From assembly GCA_030340625.1 (NCBI GenBank), contig JAOPHQ010002945.1:1-64000 (forward strand): a stretch of DNA of 64,000 nt. The letters run 5' to 3'. This document shows positions 1 through 11,751 of this stretch, piece by piece (the stretch's first letter is position 1; each line of letters starts with the position of its first letter). The DNA comes from Merluccius polli (taxonomy: Eukaryota; Chordata; Actinopteri; Gadiformes; Merlucciidae). The notes beneath the pieces were generated by a model that did no database searches, was not told the DNA's origin, and saw nothing but the letters and a program-made list of their open reading frames with translations. The position numbers and the translations under genes are program-made.

Positions 1-838
1 GTAGTGTCACTAATGATACATTGTCTGTAATTCTGCTGTCTGCCGCCGCTGACCCCCCGAGTTTGGTGGACTACACCACAAGGAAACAGAGGATTACTTT
101 GGCTTTGCTTGTTTTCGAGAAGGAAACAAAATAAAACAGCAATTTTCTTCCTCGGAGGGCATCGGCGAAAAACGAATGTTTTCTTGGGCTAGTTATCGTA
201 CACACAGACAAAATATAGGTCTTTACGGCTTTTGCTTTTTGCTTTACTTCGTCCAACCCCTTGTGTTTTTGGTATTCTTCAATGTAGCTCCTTTGTGCAC
301 ATTTTGGCATTTGAGATTGTAGTTTTCATTTGGATGCACCAAATTCAAAATACTATTTTTCTACAGGTTTTTCCAGATCAACGTATCGCACTGTTATTTT
401 CTCTAAAGTGCTCCTTAAATAACCAGACAAGACTGTTTGTATCTTCCATGGACATCTGACTGTGTCCCTGGCTGGAGTCATGTGCAAAATAGACTATGTC
501 TCTCTTCAGGTGTTTCCATGGAGATGTCTGACAAGCGGTATACAAAGAGCACTGGAGACTCAAATCCCTCTATCATTTCTCATGTCTTATTCTATGTCCT
601 TTTTCTCCCCCTGCCTCTCTCTCGTCTTTTCTGTGTTTGTATCTGAAATGCCCAAAGATAAGTCATGTGGTGTAATAATGGCGTTTCCAGCTTACAGCCA
701 GTGTCTGACATTAACCATAAAAATTGATTGAAGATAAATGAACCACGAAATATTGTTTAAAGATGAGCAAAATAATCTGTCGTTATATTTGGAGTTCAAT
801 CTTGCTGGGTATACTGGAGAGCATGGACTTCATGTCAG
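1..838. other. No gene recognised
   Basis: Mixed-composition sequence with several stop-bounded short open frames on both strands. None shows a recognisable domain, a splice-site pair or codon bias, so I see nothing to annotate. Confidence 0.5.
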
Positions 839-893
839 GGTGTGTGTGTGTGTGTGTGTGGGGTAGGGGGTGGGGGGGGGGGGTGATATTACG
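839..893. repeat. (TG)n followed by G-rich run
   Basis: About ten TG units run directly into a G-rich stretch. This is the first of several compound tracts in the window with a TG array followed by a G run in the same polarity. Confidence 0.9.
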
Positions 894-1058
894 TGATCAA
901 ACAGGACACCAAGACCTCCACATGGACCTGCAGGCACTGGGAGGTTGTTATCTCCTACGGCTAGGACTAAGATGGTTTGTTTGGCGCCCGTTGTTACAAT
1001 TGGGTTTTAATTTAACTAGCCTATGTGTCAGAAGAGGGAGCCTGGCGTGAGATAAAAG

Positions 1059-1100
1059 GAGAGAGAGAGAGAGAGAGCAAGAGAGAGAGCGAGAGAGAGA
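1059..1100. repeat. (GA)n microsatellite
   Basis: An imperfect GA array interrupted by CAA and CGA variants. Confidence 0.9.
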
Positions 1101-1623
1101 ATCAAATTGACGCTACAGGCCAGATTCAAGGCCATTCGCATCATCAATTCGGTGAAACGTCCTTTGATTTATTATGATATGAAATCATACAGGGGGTCTT
1201 AGCGGGGCCACTCGCAGCCCGGAGCTACGGTGGACCATGATTCCTAGGATCCTAGCCCTTTGTCATTTGATTTCATCGGTCTAACGAACTATTAGATGCG
1301 CGCAACACATTGCAAGTTGCCACGATATGTCAATCACTGAGACCCCACCGCACCGTTTGTACACACTGGGGAAGGGAGAAACAGAAGAAGAAGAAACATT
1401 TGGGTCAAGGTGAGGTACTTTTCTTTTTTTAATTTCAAATAGAAAGGACCAGGGGGCAGACGGGTCTCGGCGTCGCTGAACTCGCCGCTTGTGGTGTTTG
1501 TGGATTCTCACCCAGTTGTCCAGGTGCAAAATTGGAAGCGCCCGACCAGAACACATGAAATGCGGTGCGTATGTGTTGCGATTCAGCCATCGAACACGCC
1601 TCTTCCTCCTATGTATGTGTGAC

Positions 1624-1661
1624 AGAGAGAGAAAGAGAGAGAGAGAGCGAGAGAGAGAGAT
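1624..1661. repeat. (GA)n microsatellite
   Basis: An imperfect GA array with AAG and CGA interruptions. It produces spurious Arg-Glu frames. Confidence 0.9.
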
Positions 1662-2508
1662 GTGGGTTTTCAGAGTGGGTTTTGCAAGGGCACACATTTA
1701 CAAACAGATGTGGCTTAAAAAGCCTTGACCTGAGGGTGGACTCATCCAGAAACCCCCTCATAGGGATCTGAGTTATTTTGCCGTGCAACCAGATCTCTCT
1801 CCACACGGCACCTCAGGTGCAACGGAGACCGTCCGATGGCCGCCGGCGGACGGTGGTTAACACATCCCACAGCCCCTTCTGTAACATCGACCCTCCCACC
1901 CCTCACCCCGTTCCCCTCACCCCTCCGTCCCTCCAGCCCAGCAAGCCCTGCTTCCGTTTGGACATTGGTATTCAGGCAAGCCGAGCTGGCACATTGATTT
2001 TCAAATGAACCGACGCCATATGCTTGTGCGTTTACCCTTCCAACTTTTTGATGCTATCTTACAGCAGGCAGCTGCTCCGAGATCTTGAGGAAGGTGTCGT
2101 GAAGTGGGAATCACCTTATGTCTAAATAAGTAAATACGTTTATCTCGACCTTCAGTCGACGACATACTTTTTATTTTGCCGACCTCCCCGCTGAATCATG
2201 TTAACATATGAACATATTGAAAGCTATAAGAAGGTGTTTGATTTGACGTGTCGAGTGACGTGATGATTTATGTGCGTGAGTGGGAATGGAAAAATGTAAT
2301 TCGCGCCATCCTCAAATACGTAAGCCATAGGCACTTGAGGCGGCCATGATTTTAACCTTTTCGAGCTAAGGTGGCGGTTTATAGTTTGTTGTATTCGGTT
2401 AGCTTTCATAAACATCCCTTACCTTGGTTGTCTGTCACTGCCACCTGTAGTGTGCACAATATCACTGTGGGTCTTGTTGAACAGGACACTGCTAAGAAAC
2501 AGCCCCCC

Positions 2509-2510
<2 letters not shown>

Positions 2511-2547
<37 letters not shown>

Positions 2548-2589
2548 ACAGACACACACAGATGTTCACACACAGACACACACAACACA
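2511..2589. repeat. (CA)n microsatellite, imperfect 3' half
   Basis: About 15 clean CA units decay into CA mixed with GACA and GATGTT variants. The 140 bases before it show no feature. Confidence 0.9.
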
Positions 2590-2924
2590 CCCGCCTCCCC
2601 TCCAATTTCGCTTGCGCCGGGCCCCTTGCTCTACCATATTGGCATTTCTGAGGTGCTTTTGCGGTAATTGTCAGTCGCACTGTGGTCCCTCATTTGTTTC
2701 CCTGACATTTGCCTTTGGTTGATTGTGTATTTAACGGGAGAAAGAAAGCAAAATTAATTGGAGAGGGGCCTAATCTGTCTGCTTGAAATGTCAGCCCCGT
2801 ACCGCCATGCCAGCCGCACGTTTGTCGCCAGCAAAAAAAAAGAGACCCAAAAAAAAGGCGACAGAAGGAAGAACGAGACAGAAGGAGAGAGAGAAAGAGA
2901 GGATGAATAAAATAAGTCTTGAAG

Positions 2925-2927
<3 letters not shown>

Positions 2928-3004
<77 letters not shown>

Positions 3005-3020
3005 GACAGAGAGAGAGAGC
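2928..3020. repeat. Compound (TA)n-(GA)n microsatellite
   Basis: About 22 TA units switch at position 2972 into about 12 GA units and then GACA-interrupted GA. Confidence 0.95.
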
Positions 3021-3191
3021 GAAAATGTTGACAGGTCTGTTGACAGTCAGAGTGCAATTATCTGTCTCTTGATTTATGCAGTTTTTTACAACGTCACTTG
3101 TTGATCATATTATGGTGTTAGACGTGTTGATATTCTGAACCAAAATACTTTAAGTCATCTGGAATGGGCCAGACACAACACATACAACTAC

Positions 3192-3213
3192 CCACACACA
3201 CACACACACACAC
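3192..3213. repeat. (CA)n microsatellite
   Basis: Eleven CA units. The following 600 bases are AT-rich and hold no supported gene. Confidence 0.9.
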
Positions 3214-3835
3214 GTCTGAATCCAATTAGCTCTTTGACCCAATGAAAGCAAGAAAAAGAGGGGCATAGCCCCAACAAAAAAAGGGGGGGGGCTTAAAAAA
3301 ATAAATTAAAAAAAAGTGTTTGTAAAAGACAGAAAAATTGGAAAGAAAACACACGCACGTCCGCCAATAGTTTGCATGGGTGGCCAATTCGAGCTTCTTC
3401 CATTATCCTTAGCAGGTTGTCGTCGAAGGTGGGAGGAGATCTGAGGACCTGAAGGAGTCCCACAGCAGCCAAAGAGAGAAGACGTAAACATCAAGCCAGA
3501 TGGATACAAGCTGTCACAAAAGTGAAGAAAATATTTGATATTCGCCGATTTCTTTCACTGAGGAAAGATTATGTCCCCGTCTGTTTTACGATTCACATCA
3601 CTGTCTGCTTAACTGTAACTGCTTCTTCTTTAGAGTTCAATTCCTTCATTTCAGCCAATGGGTGAGGAGCATAGATTGGATAGCTGAAGGATTGCAGGAT
3701 TGCTGAAATGAACAACAAACTGAAAGAGGTTTGTAGCACCGTGTGAACCATCTGTTATAGATTTTTTTAACCTATTTTCATTATCCGTTCAGCATGGTGT
3801 GGCAGCCGTTTCTCCTGCACCGTCTTGCCCTTTGA

Positions 3836-3865
3836 CCCCCCCCCCCACACACACACACACACACA
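3836..3865. repeat. C11-(CA)n compound tract
   Basis: Eleven C residues are followed directly by about ten CA units. Confidence 0.9.
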
Positions 3866-3880
3866 GGATGACAAGTGAGA

Positions 3881-4180
3881 TGAGCACTTGTCTAAAAACC
3901 ACATATGTTACACTGCACATTTTTGCTTTTGTTCAAATGTAGGTAAAAACACACGCCATCCACAATGCCTCGATCGACCCAGGGAATCACGCTCTCTAAT
4001 ATTTAGTAGCCTAATGTGGAAAAAAAAGTTTTGTTCTTTGTCTTCTACTTCTTCTACATCGCCTAGTATCTCTTTACAAACCACCATACGGAGGGCTGCC
4101 TTTCAGTGTCGTCAATGAAGAGGGAGGGAAAGCAACTGAATGCATCTATTCATCAGGACTTCGCGCCCATCTCCCCAATA
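3881..4180 (+). repeat. Dispersed repeat, copy 1
   Basis: This stretch aligns by eye with 9205-9785. Shared landmarks in the same order are a CACATT-TTGCT start, CTCGATCGACCCAGGGAATC, a TAGTAGCC-AATGTGGAAAAA block, ATCGCCTAGTATCTCTTTAC, GGAGGGCTGCCTTTC and ATGCATCTATTCAT. The copies have diverged by substitutions and indels, and copy 2 carries about 240 extra bases. I infer an unclassified interspersed repeat; its true ends are not resolved. Confidence 0.65.
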
Positions 4181-4587
4181 TCATACTCGTTTTAGTCATC
4201 GAGTTGAGGTGAAATTCTGAGCCAAACTAAAGTAAACTTCATGAAACGTCCGTCTCAATTGGCTCACTGCACGTTCTCGAGCAGACATCTGCACTTGGAT
4301 GTGTAAAAATATGTAAATTGTCTCAAAAATAAAATACACAAACGAAATCCAAAATGTAAAATGGAAGAACCAATGCCATTTCTACTTTAAATATCATGTG
4401 CTTTAACTTTAATTTGACAGTTCATTTGTCCTCTTTTACATATAACATTTATATTACACTATCAACCTTAAATACATTACAGCACGTCTACATATTACAT
4501 CATAGTTATTACAAGGAAGAGCTGCATATGCGGGTTATCTTGTGGATCCAACCGAGCAGAACAGCCGCCTCCTCAAAACAACCGCGC

Positions 4588-4617
4588 CATTGCCATTGCC
4601 ATTGCCATTGCCATTGC
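4588..4617. repeat. (CATTGC)5 hexanucleotide repeat
   Basis: Five tandem CATTGC hexamers. Confidence 0.9.
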
Positions 4618-4933
4618 CGTGCCAAAATCAGATTCTGAAAGAAGAAGAAAAATAATAATGACAAAACGAAGGACACAAAATAAGTTAGAAATTAGTAAAG
4701 ATAGAGAAACAATTCAGAAGGTTGTCGAACGGGAATGCAAGGATTTCATCTTGGGGGCCCCATCAAATACTAAACACAAAAGACGACACAAAACGTGTCG
4801 GATAGATAAAATAGCATCGGGCGAGGTCGAACATTTCTAATGTTAAAGTGCAGGTGTGTAGTGAATCCTATAAAAGGGCCTTTGATTTAGAAGAGCAATA
4901 CCAAGGGGACATTCTGCGATCGTGACGACTCAC

Positions 4934-5209
4934 ATGTCCACATCCTTATACACATGCCACACATAGCCACCACTTGGGAGATCTGAAGGGCCCGTCCGCA
5001 CTCGCCGCTCATCAGGCAGTCCCTGGTCTTCAAGCAGCACTTGGGGCAGCTGCTGCCCTTGGGCTCGGACCTGGTCTCCGTCCTGGTCTCCCTCCTGGTC
5101 TCCGTCCTTATCGTGTCTTCGTAACTCGGGGGTTGACTTTGCATCGGGTCCGGGTATTTACCTTCCCAGTCGTCGCCTTCACCCTTTCCCATCATTTTGG
5201 ATGTATTTC
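4934..5209 (-). CDS. Possible exon with PPxY motif, unknown protein
   Basis: On the minus strand a T-rich stretch ending in TTAG precedes position 5209. Two tandem ATGs follow at 5195 and 5192, then an open frame runs to a consensus GTGAGT donor directly after 4934. The predicted peptide of about 87 residues has an acidic start, a QPPSYEDT segment (a PPxY motif, typical of WW-domain ligands and NEDD4-type binding in small membrane proteins), a Thr-Glu-Arg repeat and a cysteine-rich end with CPKCC. A 12-base tandem repeat encodes the Thr-Glu-Arg part, so the frame may be partly fortuitous. I do not recognise the family. The acceptor, donor and ATG context are seen; that this is an exon is inference. 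If it is not coding, it is simply a CpG-poor intergenic frame. Confidence 0.28.
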
Positions 5210-6479
5210 CTAATAAAAAAATGCAAGCTTAGCGGACTGTGACGTCTCTGATGTCGGGATATTTAATTACAAAAAAAGAAAAAGGAAGAAAGAAAGGTCA
5301 TAAAGGTGTTAGTTGGGTATAATTGTGCGCTGACTGACGTTATATGCCAGTGAATCCTATCCCCTTACTGTATCACACCCACACGGTACACAACTGTGTG
5401 CGAGGAGACAGAAAAGCGGTGTCTGGTCTCACGCTGGCGCAGGCCTGTCTGTCTTTATTATGTTTGTTGTGAAGGCTTGCCATGCTAATCATTAAAAGTG
5501 TAATTAAACCAGCCGCGTCTCGCTGTGCCCCTTGCTGTTGAGCAACGCAGTAGTAGTCGTCGACCGGGGCTTCCTGGTTTAATGTAACACACGCTGGAAA
5601 ATACCGTGTTGTTGTTGTTGGAGTGCAAGAGGAGGCTGTCAGTCTTTGCGGATGTTGCTACTTTATTCAACCTATGAGGGACTTCTTAGCGATCCGTTTC
5701 ATTTAAATGCATTTGCATTTAACATTTTAGTTTGGGTGCTATTTTCTAACTCGCATTTTCAACACTATCATCAGCAAGGCACTCAGCGTGAGGTTGTAGA
5801 CAAAATGCATGACACAGATGTCCATAGCCTACTAACTAGTAGAACACATGAATCATTTAGAAATATTAACGATTCAGATGTAAAATCTTGAAAACACAAC
5901 CCAATCTGACCAGTTCCTTTAACATTAACACGATTAGTGGAAGTCACGTTTATTGAGCAGATGAACACAATTCACTGTGACAAATGAATGTTGTAACTGT
6001 CAGATATGATTGTTTCCCATGGACATTATCATGCGTTAAATCATATTACTGATGGTTAAACAGCAACCTATCTTTGCCATCCAGACATACAGGCCTGAGC
6101 CAAGACCGTGAGTTAGACAGTTGCCATATGGCATCTAGGTTGGCATTTTGAGTGCAGTTTTCTATGACAAAATCCTTGAGCAATCCACAAGCAAAATCTA
6201 TCTATAGGGGGAAAAGAATAAGCCATTAGCAAAAGAAGAAATGATTATAATAATAATGACGATATTCTAAAAGCCTTACCGTGGTTTTGCTCTTACTTAG
6301 CCCTGTGGTGTCCTTCGAGTGTTATTGTTGGAGACGGGAAAAAAAAACATGCAATGCCGAAGGGAGAGAGGTTTGTGTGCGTCAAGTAACATGAGCAGTA
6401 ACGCAAGTTTTCGCAGGGTGTGAAACCGGTTTCACAGGTTTTTTTCACTTTTCTCCCTCTGGACTGCCTAAAATGCCTG

Positions 6480-6600
6480 TGAGGCGTGTGGTGATAGCTG
6501 GTTTTACCCTGGGTGCCTTGCTCATGCACCACAGGAGCGCAGCCCCACCCAGCCATCGGTCTGACTCAGGTCAGGTGAGGCTGTGAACCAACAACCTCAC
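6480..6600 (+). repeat. Diverged dispersed sequence, copy 1
   Basis: It shares a 15-base exact core (GTGTGGTGATAGCTG) and collinear downstream blocks (GTGCCT, CGCAGCC, TCTGACT) with 28325-28470. This is either an old interspersed repeat or a duplicated element. Confidence 0.4.
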
Positions 6601-7741
6601 ACACTCACTCCACAATGCCATAGGTATGGAAAGCTAGAGGAACGCTATGCTGACTCATCGTATTCAATGAATGTAGCTATGTGTGATATGTTGTCAGACG
6701 TCGAACACAAGTATAGGACCTAATCAGAATGAGGAAGTGGAGTTTGAGTAATTTGTTAATCAAATGAAGGAGATTTTGACCTGTTTTTTTCCCCCTGGTA
6801 AATTCATCTCCACGCGAACAAGTTTATTGTCGCATAATAGCCAATAATAACAGGTTCATTTCTCATTTGTTGCTTGGTGAAATGCATTGCATTAGTGTGC
6901 TGACGGCAGAACATGTGGAAACTCAAGCAAGTGCTATTACACCGAGACACCCACTGGACTTAATGATTTTTGAGAAAAAGGCGCTGCAAGATGAACGGTG
7001 ATAAATTTTAATGAGCAAATTATTGAAGTAAATAAAACATGACATGATTAAAGAGTTCCCTTTGTAAATTGCAATCCTTAAATTACAAAAAAAAAAGAAG
7101 TCTAAAACAAACAACACTTGGTGAATTGTTTTCGATATCTTCATTAAAAGGCGTCTACACGATCACTTTTCTGTCTCCTTGTTTTCAATAATACACTCGC
7201 AAGAAAATACCGCATCGACACGATGGCTGCCTGTCTCTTATGCGAAAACAGCCCAACAAAATGGCTGAAACCTCTTCCGACCGCCTCACGATCTGTTCTT
7301 ATGTTGATTGGCTTTTAACGGTCTCTCTATTGTAGGGAATTTGGGTATTTGGGGTATTTCCTTAACTCTATTTTGTATTATTTTATTATATTATTTTATT
7401 TTGTTTATTTTACTTCCATACGTGATTTTATAAATGCTAAATATGTTTAAATAGTGTTTACATGCATTACAAAATGTGTTAGTTTGGATTCATGTACTTG
7501 GAGTAAGAACCAATCAGAGGTCGCGGTGGGAGTTCGAAACGAACGCGGAAGGGGAGGTATTTCAGACACCGAGAACACGGTACCCAGAACATGTTAAGAA
7601 TCGGGCTTCTTCATTGGTTCTCATGATGCGCCTGCGCGTTTCGTCGCCGGTCTCAATGCCTTCTTGAGAGCGGGAAATTGTTTGTGATGGCTTTTTTAAA
7701 TGTGTGTTAACGTTTTAATGATTCAGGTTGCGTTTTAATGA

Positions 7742-8047
7742 TTAGGGTTATGGTTAGGGTTAGGGTTATGGTTAGGGTTATGGTTATGGTTAGGTTATGG
7801 TTAGGGTTATGGTTAGGTTAGGGTTAGGGTTATGGTTAGGTTATGGTTAGGTTATGGTTATGGTTATGGTTAGGTTATGGTTAGGGTTAGGGTTATGGTT
7901 AGGTTATGGTTATGGTTAGGTTATGGTTATGGTTAGGTTATGGTTATGGTTAGGTTAGGGTTATGGTTAGGTTATGGTTAGGGTTATGGTTAGGTTATGG
8001 TTATGGTTAGGGTTATGGTTAGGTTATGGTTATGGTTAGGGTTAGGG
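7742..8047 (+). repeat. Interstitial telomere-like array
   Basis: About 50 head-to-tail units, all G-rich on the plus strand, mix canonical TTAGGG with TTATGG and TTAGG variants. TTATGG is the most frequent form. A direct repeat CGTTTTAATGATT sits just before the array. The variants make this a degenerate interstitial array, not a chromosome end; unique sequence continues on both sides. Confidence 0.9.
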
Positions 8048-8339
8048 AAATGTCCCGGCTACGCTATGACTGTAGGAAACGGAATTAGCATGCTTCAAGG
8101 ATCGAACCAATCAGGGAGCGAATTCTTGCATACTAATTAGGTAAGTTATCGTGTTCTGGCCCTAGAACACGGCTACATCCATAGCTCCGGAAGGGAGAGA
8201 GACGTGAGAAATGGAGGATAACGCTGGACACGTGAATCACGTTAGAAGTTCGGTAGAACACCGAGGTTTAATGCGTGTTTTCTTTTGAGTGCTTTTGAAC
8301 ACACGGACAGTGCGGTTTAGACAAGTATTCATGAGTGAC

Positions 8340-8760
8340 TTCGGTTGCGTTCATGTGCTTCGGTTGTGAAGGACTCGGCTAGAGTCTTCACCGACGAGAG
8401 GACGGCTAATCAGCGCGAGCTAGCCCGAGCTTCCGGAACGGTTGCCATGGGGAGCAGCTGCTCGGCGGACACGTGACACCAGGGCAACTCTTCTACGAGC
8501 AGTCTCTCCCGGACTTCTTTGCTGAGCCGCGACGACGGTTTTTGTTCACCAGCGGCGCTAGGACCGCGCGGCCACGGCGTGGACGAGGACGATGACCAGC
8601 GCTAGAAGTGAGTTTTCTTTGTTGCGCATTGGCGCGAAGCGGCCATTGTGTTTTAGACCTCACCGCTCCCACGCGACGCTACGGGCCTGCAACGTTGCCT
8701 CCGACTCTGACGTGGGTTTGGTGTCTATTCCATTTAATGGGATTTATTTTGTTTTATGCC
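8340..8760 (+). promoter_or_regulatory. CpG-rich block, possible promoter and first exon
   Basis: This block is far richer in CpG than its surroundings. ACCAATCA-type CCAAT motifs lie upstream at about 7509 and 8104, and an inverted ATTGGT lies near 7615. An ATG at 8592 in the context GACGATGACC is followed five codons later by AGAA and a consensus GTGAGT at 8608. This would be a first coding exon with only 16 coding bases (8592-8607). No TATA box is evident. An alternative is that the block belongs to a GC-rich transposon or LTR. The motifs are seen; promoter function is inferred. Confidence 0.3.
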
Positions 8761-9204
8761 GGCTTAGGTCTTAGGTTTTAGATCTGAAAAGGGGGTAATA
8801 TTGTATTGAACTGTGTTTCATTTCCCTTGAAATTGAACTTTTTTGAATTTAAAGCTAATATTGTATGTGTCAAGGTGAATGTATGTTTTGTATTTAATAT
8901 ATTTCTATGTAAATTGTCTAAACTGAATGATCTTGAATATTTGCATGTTATTGGGTGTTTTGATATTGACAACACTATCAGTGAGTTAAGCAAATGGATA
9001 AGGGGTAAACATAGTCATTTAAATAAAAGTTAAAATTCATTAAAGGAACAAACATTAGTATTGCATTAAGCTGCATACATTTAGTGCATTAATTAACATT
9101 AGAGAGTGTGATCTCTCACACACTGAAGAATTCGGGAGCGCACCTCAATATTCAACTAGGGGGCGCTACACTATGAACTGATGTTTTTTATGCCACCTGA
9201 ATGC

Positions 9205-9785
9205 AGCAAGTTAAACTAATGTTGTGCTGTGCACATTGTTGCTCTTGTTCAGATGTAGGAATAAAATGTCAAGCCATCCACAACTCCTCGATCGACCCAG
9301 GGAATCAGGGGTTGCGTTCCAATACCCATACTACCGTACTATTTAGTATGCCAGAACAAGTTTTAGTATGTCAAATGCAGTATGCCAAAAATACCAGGAT
9401 GCCCTACTACATCCGGTCGCATTTTGCAGTATGCAAGCCAGCATGTTTTTTTGGGGGCTATTCTGACCCACAATGCGATTCGGAACGCAGCTACGCTATC
9501 CAATTCGTTTCGGTCTGCGCTGACCAAATGGACGGGAGAACACAATGAGAGGATGTGATGTCAAAACTAATATGTAGTAGCCCGAATGTGGAAAAACCCA
9601 GTTTCGTCCTTTCTCTCTTCTTTAACAATGAGCGGCTGCTCGTGTGCAAATTTACATCGCCTAGTATCTCTTTACAAACCTCATATGGAGGGCTGCCTTT
9701 CGGTGTCGTCAATGAAGGGAGAGGGCAAACAATTAAATGCATCTATTCATTTTTTCCAAGGACCTCGCACCCACCTCTTCTTCTG
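9205..9785 (+). repeat. Dispersed repeat, copy 2
   Basis: Second copy of the repeat at 3881-4180, in the same orientation. Blocks before 9309 and after about 9555 align with copy 1; the intervening stretch is absent from copy 1 and contains a MITE-like insertion. Confidence 0.65.
9312..9490. mobile_element. MITE-like insertion with GCGTTCC inverted termini
   Basis: The left end reads TTGCGTTCCAAT and the right end GATTCGGAACGCAG, which form short imperfect inverted repeats. The interior has multiple AGTATG/CATACT motifs typical of non-autonomous fish DNA transposons of this type. It lies in the part of the 9205-9785 repeat that is missing from 3881-4180. Target duplications are not clear because extra unaligned bases follow the right end. 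Confidence 0.5.
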
Positions 9786-9928
9786 CCTCTCATTGTATCT
9801 AACCAAACCTTTTTTTTTTTCTGATAGAAGCCAGTCCATTCTATCCTTTCCAATCACCGGTTTTACACTTACAGGAGGTCGCTGTAGCTGTCCTAACCAT
9901 GAAGGAGACTGTAATGAAGAAGCAAACC

Positions 9929-9936
<8 letters not shown>

Positions 9937-9993
<57 letters not shown>
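9937..9993. repeat. (GA)n microsatellite
   Basis: About 28 uninterrupted GA units. The 1.1 kb that follows, to 11139, contains no supported gene. Confidence 0.95.
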
Positions 9994-9997
<4 letters not shown>

Positions 9998-11138
9998 ATT
10001 CAGGCTAAAATACAAGCAAATATAATGACATTTCCATCGGCGGTTGAGTGCTATTCTGCCCTCGGTCACGTACCGCAGGTCTCTCGGCGTAAACACGGTC
10101 GTGGCGGAGGTGGTGCGTCAGTATTATTAGATTTAAATCATTCAATTAACATTCATTCAGGCAATAGTTTGGAAACCCCATGAGAGGAAATTATGTCGTT
10201 TCAAACATTGTAGAAAAAAAACATTTTGGACGGCGAGAAGGCATTAGTGTATTTGGACAAAACAACCGCATGTATTTTGCAGGAGACGTGCGAGACGCGT
10301 ACTTTAATTTATTTACCCGCTTGCCGCCTGCATGTCAATTCTTAATGGAGATGGCTGGTTGCTTGTTGAACGTCAATCGTGTTGACGGCAGAAATAATAA
10401 CTGAGAAAAAATAATAATCAAAACAATTTTCCAGTTCCTCTAAGCGATAAACAAAATACATACAACATTTCATATTTCAACGACAATGTGCAATCGTTAA
10501 ACACTTCCAAAGTAGTTAGGTTTGTTTATTTGGTTATCAGCTCAAATGTGAGGCTGGTAATGGTGCAGAATCAGCAGCCGGCGGCACACGTTTATTCTAC
10601 TTAAATAGAAATACTGAAATACTAAAAATGATATTTGTTGCCGTCGTCCGTATCCTTGCTCTCCTTCCATTATGCGTTTTGTGCTACTCCTGCCACCTGT
10701 TTTAATTCATGCTATGTTGTCATGTGTTCATCTGTATTTCGAATTGGGTGCCGAGAGCCACGCCCGCTATCTGTCCCGTCCCCTTCACACGAAAAAAAAG
10801 TAAATGGGTCGGACTGGTTTGCAGTGGAGTTGCTGGGATTTCACCCGGGTTCCCTGTTCAAGGTCCCCCACCGCACACATCTGTGGTGTGTGTGACCTAT
10901 TTATTGAACACATTATTATTGCCACCTGGCCTGCCATGCCGGTTAGCATTTTGGTTCTTTGCGTTCTCATGTGAGAGAGGTTTTCTACAACTCTGTCGGT
11001 GGACAGGAAGCTCTTTGAAAATTAAAAACCTGTTTTCAATCATATCCGTTCCCGTGTCGATGGGACCCCAAGTAAGGTGAAGAGGGTTACGTGACTCTGT
11101 CTTAGCCTCTTTGCCCTCGTTTCCCTGGATGTTTTTTG

Positions 11139-11139
<1 letters not shown>

Positions 11140-11184
<45 letters not shown>
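11140..11184. repeat. (GT)n microsatellite
   Basis: About 22 uninterrupted GT units. Confidence 0.95.
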
Positions 11185-11186
<2 letters not shown>

Positions 11187-11339
11187 CTAGGAGTGGTGTC
11201 ATATGAGGTTTCCCAATGAAGAGAATTTTCTTAATTTCTTTTTTTCCCCCTTTTAAAAAAAAATTCAGTTCAGCTTCCTGTGCCATCATTTCGGTGTCTG
11301 GGGCCAGAAAATGTTCGCTGTGTATCTGTCGTAGGGTAA

Positions 11340-11691
11340 TGTTGTCTTGAGGTTTAAGCCAGGCGTTTGAAGTTGCGTTTTAGAGATTTTATTAAAAAAT
11401 GCTGCAGCACTGACAAGAACACGAACGATAACAGACTAACATTGCACAACATAAATGTCAAAGGCTGACATGGCTAATAAGCCTAAAACCGGCAGGACTG
11501 CCCTGACTCATGAACCTGAGGCATAAAGTTGTAAAAACATCACCAAACCGTTGCTCTCCACCCCAAACAATGGCTAAATAGGGTTCCCCATTGGGTTAGC
11601 TCCACCCATGAGCTAAACCCAATTATTATAAAGCAATTAACATAAATACCCAGCTTAACCAGAACAAAACTCATAACACATTGTCACAACA
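11340..11691 (-). mobile_element. Candidate solo LTR
   Basis: The segment begins TGTTGT and ends ACAACA, the inverted TG...CA termini expected of an LTR. Read on the minus strand it has a TTTATAATAAT TATA-like region in its first third and an AATAAA polyadenylation signal about 50 bases before the end (plus-strand TTTATT near 11386). A 12-base stem with one bulge (around 11593-11625) lies inside. No flanking direct repeat of 4-6 bases is obvious and no internal retroelement coding region adjoins it. Solo LTR is inference from ends and signals. Confidence 0.42.
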
Positions 11692-11751
11692 TACTAACAG
11701 TACATTACCACTTGATTCAGTTATATCTGACATTGATATTGTAGGTATTGT

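Noticed and set aside
7742..8047. True chromosome end
   Set aside because: Unique DNA continues on both sides and most units are variant.
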